A DNA stretch of 64,000 nt from Myoxocephalus aenaeus (taxonomy: Eukaryota > Chordata > Actinopteri > Perciformes > Cottidae), in assembly GCA_038501785.1 (NCBI GenBank), contig JBAMJR010000013.1:2842501-2906500 (forward strand). The letters run 5' to 3'. Made by a program: the position numbers and the translations under genes. Positions 53,506-64,000 of this stretch are shown piece after piece. The first letter of the stretch is position 1. Each line of letters begins with the position of its first letter. Below the pieces are notes generated by a model that was given only the letters and a program-made list of their open reading frames with translations, had not been told where the DNA came from and made no database searches.

Positions 53506-53647
53506 AGAGGACTCACATTGAGCCTGCACTGTTCACACTGCTCATTTCCAAGCTTTCCTAAAGCTCATATACAGTGCGGGTGACATTTCCGTCTCCTATA
53601 GCGGACTGAATTAGAAAATATTTTGACCTTCATGCAACCATACTTAC

Positions 53648-53709
53648 AGGATTGGAAGGACTGGCGGTAGGAGGAGCGAGACGGGATGGAGGGCTGGCAG
53701 AAGTGAGGG
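53648..53709 (-). other. exon-like segment with strong splice signals
   Basis: On the minus strand a pyrimidine-rich TTTTTCTTTTTCAG leads into 62 nt ended by a strong donor (CCT|GTAAGTATG). All three frames are open; the one running through the signals reads PHFCQPSIPSRSSYRQSFQS. It lies about 10 kb upstream of the nrp2 ATG on the same strand, so it might be a distal noncoding nrp2 exon, an exon of the upstream neighbour, or a pseudo-exon. No family match recognised. Confidence 0.25.
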
Positions 53710-54959
53710 CTGAAAAAGAAAAATGGCTTGTCTTCGCTGTATCTGCACATTATTTTACACAAAGGAGGCGGTGCATGGGTGAGGGAGCTTGAGAGGAATA
53801 TTGGACTAGGCCACAATAAGATTGAAAATAAAATAATAAAAAATAGAGAAACAAAATGGCTGTGTTTGTGTGTAGAAGTAGAATAAGGAGATGGCATAAA
53901 AACAAGCTTGGTTTAGTAAAAACGTCCACGAGGTTAAAGGTTTATCAGACGCCATAACGCATCGCAGCAGCTCACAATGTGGCGAGATAGATTGGAACAG
54001 TCTTTAATAACGAAGCCTTCATAAACCGTGTTACGCCCTTCTGTTGTGTGTTCAAGACGTGTCATTGCTAATCTAGCTGCGCATGACATTGCATTGCTAA
54101 ACCCTGTTATTGTGGCAGTGTTTTCCCGTTGATCAGTATTGTGTTGTTTTAATCCTTGCTTGCTTGGTCTTCTCGTCTTGAAAAATACGCCGCAAAAAGC
54201 TGATTGGAAACCTGGTTACCAGTTTACATAAGCAAGAAAACAGCGTTCTTCAGGAGTTTTTTTTTTTTAATCAGCTGTTGTTTAATCAGCTAACTTGAGA
54301 AAGTTGACTATAACCCAGTTATAAGTGCATGTAAAGGCACTAAATACGTGTTTAATACAGCCCTATTGTTGATCTGAACATGGACTGAAAAGATTGGAGG
54401 TAGAAGAGAAAAGGAAATGGGTCAATCATGGACGGCTGGATGTAGTCTGATATTGCCTCCATCAGTGAATATGTACATTAATGAAAGTATAAATTGCTTC
54501 ATTCGCTGTGGTATAATACAATGGTTATTCACCCTGTGGCATAGAGGGAGTCGTGTGTTTGTGTGAGCTGTAATTGCAGACACTGAAAATAACTCCACCT
54601 ACAGAAACCAACATTTTGAAATGACAAACTTTAGGATTACCCACTTTGATGATGCGAATTAAGGAGGGAGTTACCAGGGAACGTGCAGTTGTAGTCAGGC
54701 ATTTATTTATAGGAAAGAGGGAGGAAGAGAGAATGAGCACCAGAAGGGAGGGAGTGATATAATAATTTGAGTTACTTCCAGGGAAAATCCTATTTGTGCA
54801 GTCTGGCTGCGATAGAGGGACATGTGAATGGATGGAGGATTGAGGGAAAGGGAGGAATACACAGTTGCATTCTGGAGAAAATCCTATTTTCTCCGCCTGG
54901 TTCTGAGGGAAGGATAGACAGATGGATCGCTGGCTGACTGGATGAATAAATGAATGGAT

Positions 54960-55220
54960 TGTGGATGGATGGATGTCTGAATTGATGGATGGCTGGATGG
55001 TGGACAAATCTGCGATGTGGTGAAGGTTGATGAACGCAGATAAAGTGAATAAATAGAAAACAGTTGGGATGAAAGTGTGTGTAAAGACAGATAATCTCTG
55101 GCTGGTTATGGATGGATGGATACATGGATGGATGGGTGAGTAGATGGATGGATGGATGGATGGATGCATGGATGGATGGGTGGATACATGGATGGGTGAG
55201 TAGATGGATGGAGGGATGGC
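54960..55220. repeat. degenerate GGAT tetranucleotide repeat
   Basis: GGAT units with interruptions such as GGGTGAGTA and TACAT over about 260 bp. A larger-scale repetition of GGTGAGTAGATGGATGGA (near 55136 and 55196) is visible. Confidence 0.9.
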
Positions 55221-55335
55221 CGGAATTGCTTCCAGTAAAATCCTATTACCTGTAGCTGGTAGATTGAGCACCTGGAGTCCTCAGATTACCATAATTATCT
55301 ACCATGAGGAAATCACCAGAATTTAGACCCAATTT

Positions 55336-55385
<50 letters not shown>

Positions 55386-55495
55386 CTGTGTGTTTGTTTG
55401 TGCGTCTGCTTATGTGTATATATTCTATCTATGTGTGTAAATGCATGCATGTGTACTTGTATCTCTTCATACAAAATATATACTATGTCTCTCTA

Positions 55496-55808
<313 letters not shown>

Positions 55809-55940
55809 TATTAGTGGACTCTAATTGATTGAGGAGCGCTGGTTGATGGACAGCGTCTGAGATGGGTGGAAGAGATGAGGGGGGTCAACAGCTGTTTCAT
55901 TTCCCAGACCTACATAAGTGTGTTAACAGACACTAACTGA

Positions 55941-56025
<85 letters not shown>

Positions 56026-56753
56026 GTGTACAACAGTGTCATGTGACATTGAGCGGCTTGATGACACGGAAAGAGGAAGACAGCTAAACAGACACACACA
56101 CTCTTAGGGTCTTATAATGCTATCATATGAGCCTGACTGGACACACTAAAGAAGACACGTGCACTCTCTCTGAGTGCAAACAAAAAGAAAAAGAACACAC
56201 ACACGCACACGCACACACACACCATGGGAGTGTAACATGCGCTGGTGTCAGGTCCCCTTTTGATGGCTAACAGGGGACATGAGTGATCACGTCTGATCAT
56301 TAATCCGTCAAGCTGCAAATTGGGTCAACGACTCAAAGACCATCAGATATTGTGGACCGGCCGCAGGCGACCGAACGAATAGAACATATATGAGCAACAC
56401 AACTATTGTTGTCTGGCCATCATATTTACTTTAGAAGATTAATGAGCTGAACAACAGTCCAGGGACTCACTGTCAATAACTGTCCCATCATGATCGACTG
56501 TCTTTAGTTCAGTATGACACAGTAGAGCTATTTGTTTGTCCACAGGAGCAGGAATGCTGCCGACCCAAAAAAAGATTAAGACACATTATTCAAATACAAA
56601 AAAAATAATCTTTATTGTCATCGATAGACCGCATAATTCAATTTTTGCTCCTAATAGCTATAACCAGATTTTGGATAAAGTAGAAATGGTTGTGTCTGTG
56701 TGTGTTGTTGGTAAGAACAAAATACCACTCACTTTAGCTGAAGAGCCAATAAG

Positions 56754-56754
<1 letters not shown>

Positions 56755-56843
<89 letters not shown>
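56755..56843. repeat. (CT)n microsatellite
   Basis: Perfect CT array of about 89 bp, the longest CT run in the window. Confidence 0.95.
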
Positions 56844-56849
<6 letters not shown>

Positions 56850-57657
56850 TATCCTCCCAACAACTCCCTTTGTCCTTCTCCTTCCTTCTGATCATTTACT
56901 GTGTGCGTTGCTCTACTGTTTTTCATTGCTGTCTCTTTGTGATGTGTAATCTTTACACATCACTGCGTCCCTCTCTCTGATATAAAGACACAGCAGCCTC
57001 AGACATCTTTCATCCTTTCTCACATCTAATGTGTCCATCATAAATAGCTCAGCGAGGCCAGAGAGGTTTAAATAATCATACTAGGAACCTAGTGTGTGTG
57101 TTTGTCTGCTCTTTGGTATTCGTATATGAGCCCACTGAGCTCGGGCTGACCATGGTTTGTGTGAGAGGAACTGTATAATGTATGTCATGTTGTTTTACTC
57201 ATCTACTCTGTGTGAGGCATCCCATTGCAAGATTTAGAGATGCAGCTGTGTGCTGCTCATTATTGGAGGTGTGTGTGTGTTAACCATGCTGTACATTGCC
57301 AAACCAATTGATTAGTCCTCAACATTAAAGTCCCCTCTCTGCTAAGCCAAGCATACTCACTTAAAGCAGTTCCAACTAAGCATGAGTATCCTTGTCCAAA
57401 CAGGCTGGGGCTGTATTGGGCTCATTGCTGCCCCCTGTGGCCAGTAAGGGAACCATTCTCAATGGCTACCAGAGCCAACCAAAGTTAAAGTGGGTGATTT
57501 TGCCCAAAACGTGGCAGTAATTATAGCCCAGTACGACGTGGCATGAATGAGGTGAAGAAGACGCTGTACATGAAAACCTTAAATACATACTTGGGCAAAC
57601 CCCAAAAAGGTGAGATTTAAGCATTATTTCAAGCATTTTTAAACAGCACTTTATATT

Positions 57658-57658
57658 A

Positions 57659-57729
<71 letters not shown>
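57658..57729. repeat. (ATCT)n microsatellite
   Basis: About 18 perfect ATCT units. Confidence 0.95.
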
Positions 57730-58599
57730 TAAAAGCTATATATTAATGTGTTTTTGTATATTTTTCTCTCTCAGTTGTGTTGGCTTCTTTGGTCTTAATG
57801 TTCTCTCTTTTAACGCTCTGATCTTCTCTCTCCCACTTTCAATCCGCTACGCATTTTTTCCTGAGCTAATGGTAGATTTAGCCGATTTGAATAGATGAGA
57901 ATGGAAAAGATCACTGTAGCTCAAACATTTATGTTTTTCTTCTTTTCCATCTGCCTCTCTCTCCTCTTTATAGCTCTGGACGGCCTTAGAACTAGGCACA
58001 GGATGAAATACAAAGGATTTAATGAGGCTTTCTCTCCATCTTTCTAACACACACACACACACACACCTCTATTTACAGCTCTGTCGTTTTAGGGCTCTTC
58101 TCTCACTCCAGAGTTTTATGGGGCTGTAATAAAACGGAAAGAAAAGACAAATGGTCAGTGAAGAACTGCTTCTGCAAGGGACGTTTAGTAGTCACTTAGT
58201 CATTCAGCTGGTCAGTTAGCCAGTCAATAAGTCAACCATAGTCAAACAGTCAGTGTCCATAGCAGGCGGCCAGGCGGTCATATGTTCAGTTTAGTGAAGG
58301 TGCCATTTAAACAGTCTAGAAGTCTAGAAAAGATTAGAACATAACATTAGATATGAAAGACATGGGGAGAGAAAGAACAAGAGAAAATCACTTTTCAGTC
58401 AAGCTAAATGCTTCTATGAAAAATATGTTCTACCTTTAAGACCCCACTGAAGTTTTACCAGCAGAAAACATACAGAACAATCTTTTCTCCTGCTGAAACA
58501 ATGGCTGAACCCAACCCCTAATAAACACAGTTATTCTCTTGGGGTGACACCCTCCTGCTGCCCCACTCCATCAAGACTAATGGGTTGTGACTCCTTAAC

Positions 58600-58601
<2 letters not shown>

Positions 58602-58653
<52 letters not shown>
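58602..58653. repeat. (AC)n microsatellite
   Basis: Perfect AC array of about 52 bp, 230 bp from the ZNF143-like motif. Confidence 0.95.
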
Positions 58654-58655
<2 letters not shown>

Positions 58656-58883
58656 TACAAAAGCGTACCATTGTTGTGAGAAAGTGCTAAAACACTGGGC
58701 TAATCTTTCCATCTCAACACTCTCTGTGACCTCTATTACCCTTACATTTGGGTGAGCACTGGTGTAGTTCATTCATCCCATTGATCCATTTTGCTATTTG
58801 TCCCAGTCGGGCTCGCAATGGCAATGCTGGGAGCAGAACATCCCCACGGCTTCTTCACCAACAACTTCTCTAGGATCCTCCTC

Positions 58884-58906
58884 GGCATGCTGGGAGATGT
58901 AGTCCC
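58884..58906 (-). promoter_or_regulatory. ZNF143-like motif
   Basis: On the minus strand GGACTACATCTCCCAGCATG closely follows the ZNF143 consensus ACTACAATTCCCAGCATG. This motif is typical of vertebrate promoters, often bidirectional ones. No gene start was recognised beside it. Confidence 0.4.
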
Positions 58907-59198
58907 TCCTCTGGGTTTATTCTCTGACATGTTCTTCCCGTCAGTCTCCAAAATAAGGCTGAGCTTTGTTGAGCTTCTTGTGAATGGAGCAGAAACAAAA
59001 AACACAACCACCACAAGAAGAAACATGTATACAATAGTGCATATAAAACCTGTTTTAAATTGAGACCTTGGATTTGGGGTAAAGCTCTGTCTTCACAGTC
59101 CAATACAACACTCACACTTAACTTTTTTACTTTCACTCGAGAATAAAAATCCCTAAATACTTGAATTCCAGATTATTTATATTGCACTCATTCAGATT

Positions 59199-59356
59199 TA
59201 TGGAAACCCATTTCCACCAGTGAAATAGAAAGTCGAAATTATGAGATCGTAAATGCGCATTGCGCTTTAGTGGCACTGGCTTAAAAAAAAAAGCTCATAA
59301 TTATGACTTTTTAGCTCTGATTTTTTGTCTTTTACTGGCGGAAATGGGTTTCCATA
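59199..59356. mobile_element. short fold-back MITE
   Basis: The left arm starts TATGGAAACCCATTTCCACC, and the right arm is its reverse complement with few changes (GGCGGAAATGGGTTTCCATA). The arms continue inward through AATTATGAG / CTCATAATT. There is no coding capacity. Palindromic elements with AATTATGA words are frequent in fish genomes. Confidence 0.6.
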
Positions 59357-59439
59357 CGGACAATATCAGAATTTAGTTTAGTTTTAACTTATTTATTATA
59401 CCTTTACTGTGTGATTATGTATTTATTATACTTGTTTGG

Positions 59440-59535
59440 ATCTTGTTGGTTCATTTGCTCCACTATGCTGCTGTAATCCTGCAAAGTTCCCCACTGTGGG
59501 CCTAATAAAGGATTATCGTATTTTACCTTATCTTA
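59440..59535 (+). mobile_element. LINE-like 3' tail
   Basis: The sequence GTTCCCCACTGTGGGCCTAA followed by TAAAGGATTATCGTATTTTA and TTATC-like units resembles the 3' ends of fish L2/RTE-type LINEs, in which a CCCCACTGTGGG hairpin precedes AATAAAGG and a short tandem tail. Only the end is present. Class assignment is from memory. Confidence 0.4.
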
Positions 59536-61757
59536 CCGAGCGGCAGCCATGACCGAGCCAGGAGGGCATAACTCCATTATATATTTACATAGACAATAGT
59601 TCCACCCTCACCAGCTGCGGTTATTATAATTTAGAGAGCAGAAATAAATAAACTTAAAATCATCAGCTTGCTTTGGCAATGTATTCTTTGTAAGGTTGTG
59701 TGTTTTCAACAACATGTACTCCTTCATCACGTTTTAAAGGATGCCATTAAGAAGAGCTGATGTCTGAGAAGGTTATTGATCATTGTCTCTTTAAGGGTCA
59801 GGATACAATCCTGTAGAAACAACACTGACACTCATCAAAGCGAATTCATGGAATCTAAAATGTTGCTTTTTAAAAATGATGTTTTGTCAACACTGTTTAT
59901 TAATTAGGTACAAACAATCAATTCAGCACACTTAATTGAGTTGAAATAAAATGCACTTTGCGTGATTGAATTGATTCCAATGTAATTTAATTTAAATAGA
60001 TTTAAATAAAACAAATTGGGAGAGAGCGGGAAACGAGCCCCTCACAGGTGATGAAAAGCGAGCGTGTGCGCGTCACCTAATGTATTGTGAGGCTAATTTC
60101 AACCACAGCGCCCTGCAGAGACACAGAAGGCCTCATGCGGCATCATTTCCTCCAATTAATCCAAAGAGAAAAGCAAAAAATAAGAAAACAATGGCGAATC
60201 CCAGAACTCAATGGCGAACAAAATGTAAACAGATGGTGGATGTGAACCAGAATAAGAGGAAGTTTGTCCTTAAATCGCTTCCTGCACGAGGCCCATTGTT
60301 TCATTTCCATATCAAACGGCGGTGGAAGAAGGCTTTTTAAATGGCACTCTAATTGTTGTAATGGTCTGTTCTTCTGCACCTCTCTCTCCGCTCCCCTTTT
60401 ACAACCTCGCTCTTCTCCTTTCACACTGTATGATAATGACCTGCTCACGTCTTCCTTTCTCTCTCTTGTTTCGCGAACACACGAGCACAGATTTGTGAGT
60501 GACAGTTTAATGAGAAGTGCTTTTCCATTATACAGTCAAAAGGAGAGAATGCATCAATTAACACCCTCTTGCAAACAACACACACTTCTAGATGGGTTAG
60601 ATTTTATGCGTTTGAATCAGACGTACAAACACACGCACAGCAAATGCATTAACGTAACCAATTCATGTTAAACATTCATATACTTTACGTTAAAGAATAA
60701 GTATTTTGCTCTTACGCTCTTTCAAAAGTTAAAAGTCAGCCCGACTGTATAGACACATTCTGGTAAAGTGAAATGTTGCTTCAGCGATTCTGACAGCAAA
60801 GCAAAGAAACCAACCGTGATGTAACACATACGCAGAAAAAAAAGCCAATTTGTGACCTTTTAAGCTAAATATTTGGTGTTCTTCAATTCCAATCTTCACC
60901 TCCCTCTTCATTTTTTAACCTGTTCTGCTTCCTTTGAGAATATCCAGAGGCATTGAAACAAACACATAGACTCGGTGTTCTTTGTGTTTATTTCTGGAAC
61001 ACGGCTCGGTACATTACCAGGCAACTACAGCGCCGCAGCAGCATATTACATGTGCTGTAGTTGTGTACGGATGTATGTACGGGGGTGTGTGCGTGTGTGT
61101 GTCAAGATTGTTGAGTTTCCAAAGAGATAAATACAGTGAAGGCCTTTGCACTCCAAGTCAGTTTTTCTCGTGTGTCATTTTTAAATCCTCCCATTTCGAT
61201 AAAAATCTGAAACCTGTCACACTGAGTCTGATGCGTTTGAATAATTCTATACGAGACAAAACTGAATCAACGACGTCGATGCAACGGATAGCCTTAATCA
61301 GTGTTGTATAAAGTACCCAAAAGCCGTACTTGAGTAAAAGTAAAGATACCTTACTGGAAAATTACTCCAGTAAAAGTAAAAGTCACCTATTAAAATACTA
61401 CTTGAGTAAAAGTCTTAAAGTATCTGATATTTTCTGTATAAAATGTACTTAAGTATTGAAAGTAAAAGTACAAGTACATGCTTTTAATAAAAAAAGCAAA
61501 GGGTCAGAATTTTGAGAATTATGAAGTTTATTCTTTTAAGTGCTGTGGCCACCGTGACCAAGGACCAGGAGTTGTGTTGATAAAATAACTGGGTTGGCTG
61601 TGATCCATCCATATATATTATGTTCAACATAATTTATTGTACCTAAGTATACTTTTGCATCTACTATGAATTTATCATCATAATTCTCCAAAAAGCAATA
61701 TGACACTATGAAGGACTTGTAACAGTGTGGTTATAAGTATGCTCATTCCGCCCGCCG

Positions 61758-61885
61758 TGGGTCTCTTGGTACCGGTCTCTGGGGCTCTTGGTACCGGTCT
61801 GTGGGTCTCTTGGTACCGATCTGTGGGTCTCTTGGTACTGGTCTGTGGGTCTCTTGGTACCGATCTGTGGGTCTCTTGGTATCGG
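61758..61885. repeat. 22-bp minisatellite inside the hAT-like element
   Basis: About six tandem copies of a 22-nt unit, GTGGGTCTCTTGGTACCGATCT, with substitutions at a few positions (CCGGTCT, ACTGGTCT). Read in any frame it yields short peptide repeats that have no meaning as protein. Confidence 0.85.
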
Positions 61886-62165
61886 GCCACAGAAAGAATG
61901 AATGAAACATTTCAATTAAATAAAAAAAAATCAAGGCCGGAAAGATGTTTTATTGTGAAAAATGACCGCGTACATCGGTCTGTGGTAACCTCAGACGGAA
62001 TCTCTTGACACATGTCAAGATGTTACGTTACTCTAAAAATGAAACGTAAGTCTGTTACAACTCTGCCGGTGATCTGGAAACCAAGGCAGAGTATCCTGAG
62101 ATCGCCAAAAAAGCATGAGAACCTGCTTCCATTTCAACATCCTGTCTTTGTGCAGCGCGTTATAA

Positions 62166-62342
62166 GTTAAGCAGTAGACTGGACTAGAGGTTTAGTTAGC
62201 AGTAGACTGGACTAAAGGTTTAGTTAGCAGTAGACTGGACTAAAGGTTTAGTTAGCAGTAGAGTCAGTAGACTGGACTAAAGGTTTAGTTAGCAGTAGAG
62301 TCAGTAGACTGGACTAAAGGTTTAGTTAGCAGTAGACTGGAC
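62166..62342. repeat. 28-bp minisatellite with a length variant
   Basis: Tandem units built on CAGTAGACTGGACTAAAGG plus TTTAGTTAG. Two copies carry an extra 9 nt (gagtcagta) that partly duplicates the unit start, so the array has 28- and 37-nt periods. The near-identity of copies suggests recent expansion. Confidence 0.85.
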
Positions 62343-64000
62343 ATAACGAACACACGTTGGGTGTCGTTGTCTCCCGTCTTTCCGAGGTCGGACCCGGTCT
62401 GTGAAAATATTGTCTTCACGTAACCGGTCCGTGACGCATAAAGGTTTGGGAGCGCTGGACTAGAGGATGTAGAGGGAAAATGCAAAACATTGTGATTCGC
62501 AAAACCTGCTTGGTGGTGTTCCACCACAGTCCCCGATGTTTTTTTTTTTTTCTAAAGATAGATTTGATTTTGTAGCGAGTAACGAAGGTTTCAGGAGAAA
62601 TGTATCGGAGTAAAAGTACCAGTTTTCTTTGCAAAATGTAGTGAAGTAAAAGTAAAAGTAAACCGAAATATAAATAGTAAAGTAGAGTACAGATATCCCA
62701 AAAAACTACTTAAGTACAGTAACGAAGTATTTCTACTTCGTTACTATACACCACTGGCCTTTGTCCCAAACAGGTGTTAATAAATCTATCTTAGTCTTAT
62801 TAGTTAGACGCTATTGTTTAGCTGCCAGGGCCACGATCACTAATCTGGTCTAATCTTTCGTGCATCCTTTGTTTCGCGACCGTCTATTCTAAACTGTCCT
62901 GCTCACTTTGTATGTAGCAAAGTGCTTTGTGCTGGGAGACGATGAACGAAATGAAGCAGCTTATCAGATGCCATGTTGGATGATAATGTCTATATTTACG
63001 GTGGCTCACAGACAATTAAATCCGTTCCAAGAGCTTTAATGAGGGTCAAAAGTTTCAGAGCCGGTGTGTGAAAGTGATTCACGCAGCGTGAGGTCGTAAT
63101 TATTTTTATACTGTCAGAATGTTCACCAGAGATAGTCGAACCATAACTTTGATTCGTCTTATACGGAATATATATGTCCTATTTTGGCACAAAACCATTA
63201 TTTTTACTCTAAAATGTTGATAAGTAAGGATGCAAGGTTCCGAGGAATGGCGGTATCATCCCTATGAAAACATTGAGCGCGGCCAAGTGGTTGAAACCTC
63301 CTCACTCTGAGGAAAAGATGACGTGCTACGGAGATGTAACTGACACATGGCAGACGTGCCAGACCGCCGGCCCACCAGGACGCCAGATAGGATGCAGCCG
63401 CAAAAGATTGAAGGTTCTTGGAAAAAAGCAACAGGTTGTCAAGGTCGCATGTGCATGTTGCTCACATGAATGAGTGCATGCGTGTGTGTGCACATGTGGT
63501 GAAGTATAAAGACAGGAGCAATAATAAGAGTCAGTTCAAGAGAGCACTCGACAGGGGAAAAAAAATAGTTTTTACGCAGTTAGTCAAAGTTAATTTCCTA
63601 TTTCCTCAGACGACCTGTGTTCGTGCTCGTCCACACGCACCCTCACAGGAGAGGGAGAGGGGTTATTGGACTCCACCGGTGGTTTATATCTCAATAAATG
63701 AATATAAACAAACACATGAGCAGCGGAGGTCTTTGCTCATGGACTCAATGTGCTATATTTTTTTTTTTTTACTCTAAAAGGGAGGGAGAATGAGGAGTCT
63801 CTAATAGAAGAGATGGAAATACAGAAACATGAACGAGGAAAAAGGCAGGAACAAATCACAGAAAAGGAGGATGAAATAAAAAAAAGTGGGAAAGGAGAAT
63901 CACTTTAAAATGTCTATAATGATACTCGCATGTCCATGAATGCATTCAAAATGTTATCACTTAATGATCTTTCTTTTTACACACATTGTGAAGTCATTCA

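Larger units (their letters stand above)
61299..62756. mobile_element. hAT-like nonautonomous DNA transposon, composite
   Basis: The left end CAGTGTTGTATAAAGTA and the reverse complement of the right end, CAGTGGTGTATAGTAACG, form imperfect terminal inverted repeats of the CAGTG type. Both subterminal regions are rich in AGTAAAAGTA words (61320-61470 and 62610-62665). Flanking octamers gccttaat and gcctttgt match at 6 of 8 positions, as for an 8-bp hAT target duplication. No transposase was seen. Inside are two minisatellites and a sequence like the ends of Charlie-type hATs (CCGGTCCGTGACGCATAAAG near 62423), suggesting one element inserted into another. Confidence 0.6.

Noticed and set aside
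54525..55271. 248-codon minus-strand open frame rich in HPSIHPSIH
   Set aside because: It is the translation of a degenerate GGAT repeat.
57400..57620. possible dispersed repeat starting CTGCCCCCTGTGGCC
   Set aside because: The word is common near fish repeats, but I could not define ends or a class.
58769..59026. 85-codon minus-strand frame over the ZNF143-like motif
   Set aside because: Composition is neutral and nothing in it is recognisable; start and end show no gene context.
61743..61934. CRISPR-like spaced repeats
   Set aside because: Units are directly adjacent with no spacers, in a vertebrate transposon.

Overview
The window is vertebrate, almost certainly teleost fish, nuclear DNA. 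Coding sequence is split into short exons with GT-AG introns. CA/GT, CT/GA, TA and tetranucleotide microsatellites are extremely dense (about 50 arrays in 64 kb), and there are small DNA-transposon remnants of types common in fish. There are no bacterial genes, operons, CRISPR arrays or recognisable tRNA/rRNA genes.

The only gene I can identify with confidence is a neuropilin-2 (nrp2) on the minus strand. Seven coding exons are visible. In transcript order they are at 43718-43643 (start codon and signal peptide), 31834-31654 and 19724-19543 (CUB1/a1), 10558-10331 and 7879-7724 (CUB2/a2), and 7622-7453 and 3228-3073 (first part of the b1 F5/8-type C domain). Every splice phase matches. The exons sum to 1149 nt, or 383 codons, roughly the N-terminal 40 percent of a protein of about 925 residues. 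The rest of b1, b2, MAM, the membrane segment and the cytoplasmic tail must lie off the left edge. The protein is a cell-surface co-receptor for class 3 semaphorins and VEGFs. The sequence follows NRP2 rather than NRP1; teleosts have nrp2a and nrp2b, and I cannot tell which this is.

Layout: 1-44 kb is nrp2 (introns of about 11.8, 11.9, 9.0, 2.5, 0.1 and 4.2 kb, then at least 3.1 kb). About 43.7-44.8 kb is the probable 5' leader and promoter, with a GC box, a TATA-like motif, a (GA)n tract and a short upstream ORF. About 44.8-64 kb is upstream DNA with no convincing gene. It holds microsatellites, a 62-nt exon-like segment at 53.65 kb, a ZNF143-like promoter motif at 58.9 kb, a MITE at 59.2 kb, and a composite hAT-like element with two internal minisatellites at 61.3-62.76 kb.

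The introns carry several things nrp2 does not explain. These are a plus-strand coiled-coil/hydrophobic-tail reading frame followed by a polyadenylation signal (28.0 kb), a GC-rich reading frame broken by one stop (12.5 kb), a decayed RecQ-like helicase fragment (18.9 kb), a perfect 22-bp inverted repeat (24.5 kb), two fold-back MITEs (15.3 and 28.3 kb), a 28-C homopolymer (8.4 kb), and opposed GT/CA arrays that form very large inverted repeats. I found no clear new biological system. The most testable observations are the (CT)n tract that serves as the exon 2 polypyrimidine tract and the unexplained reading frames.
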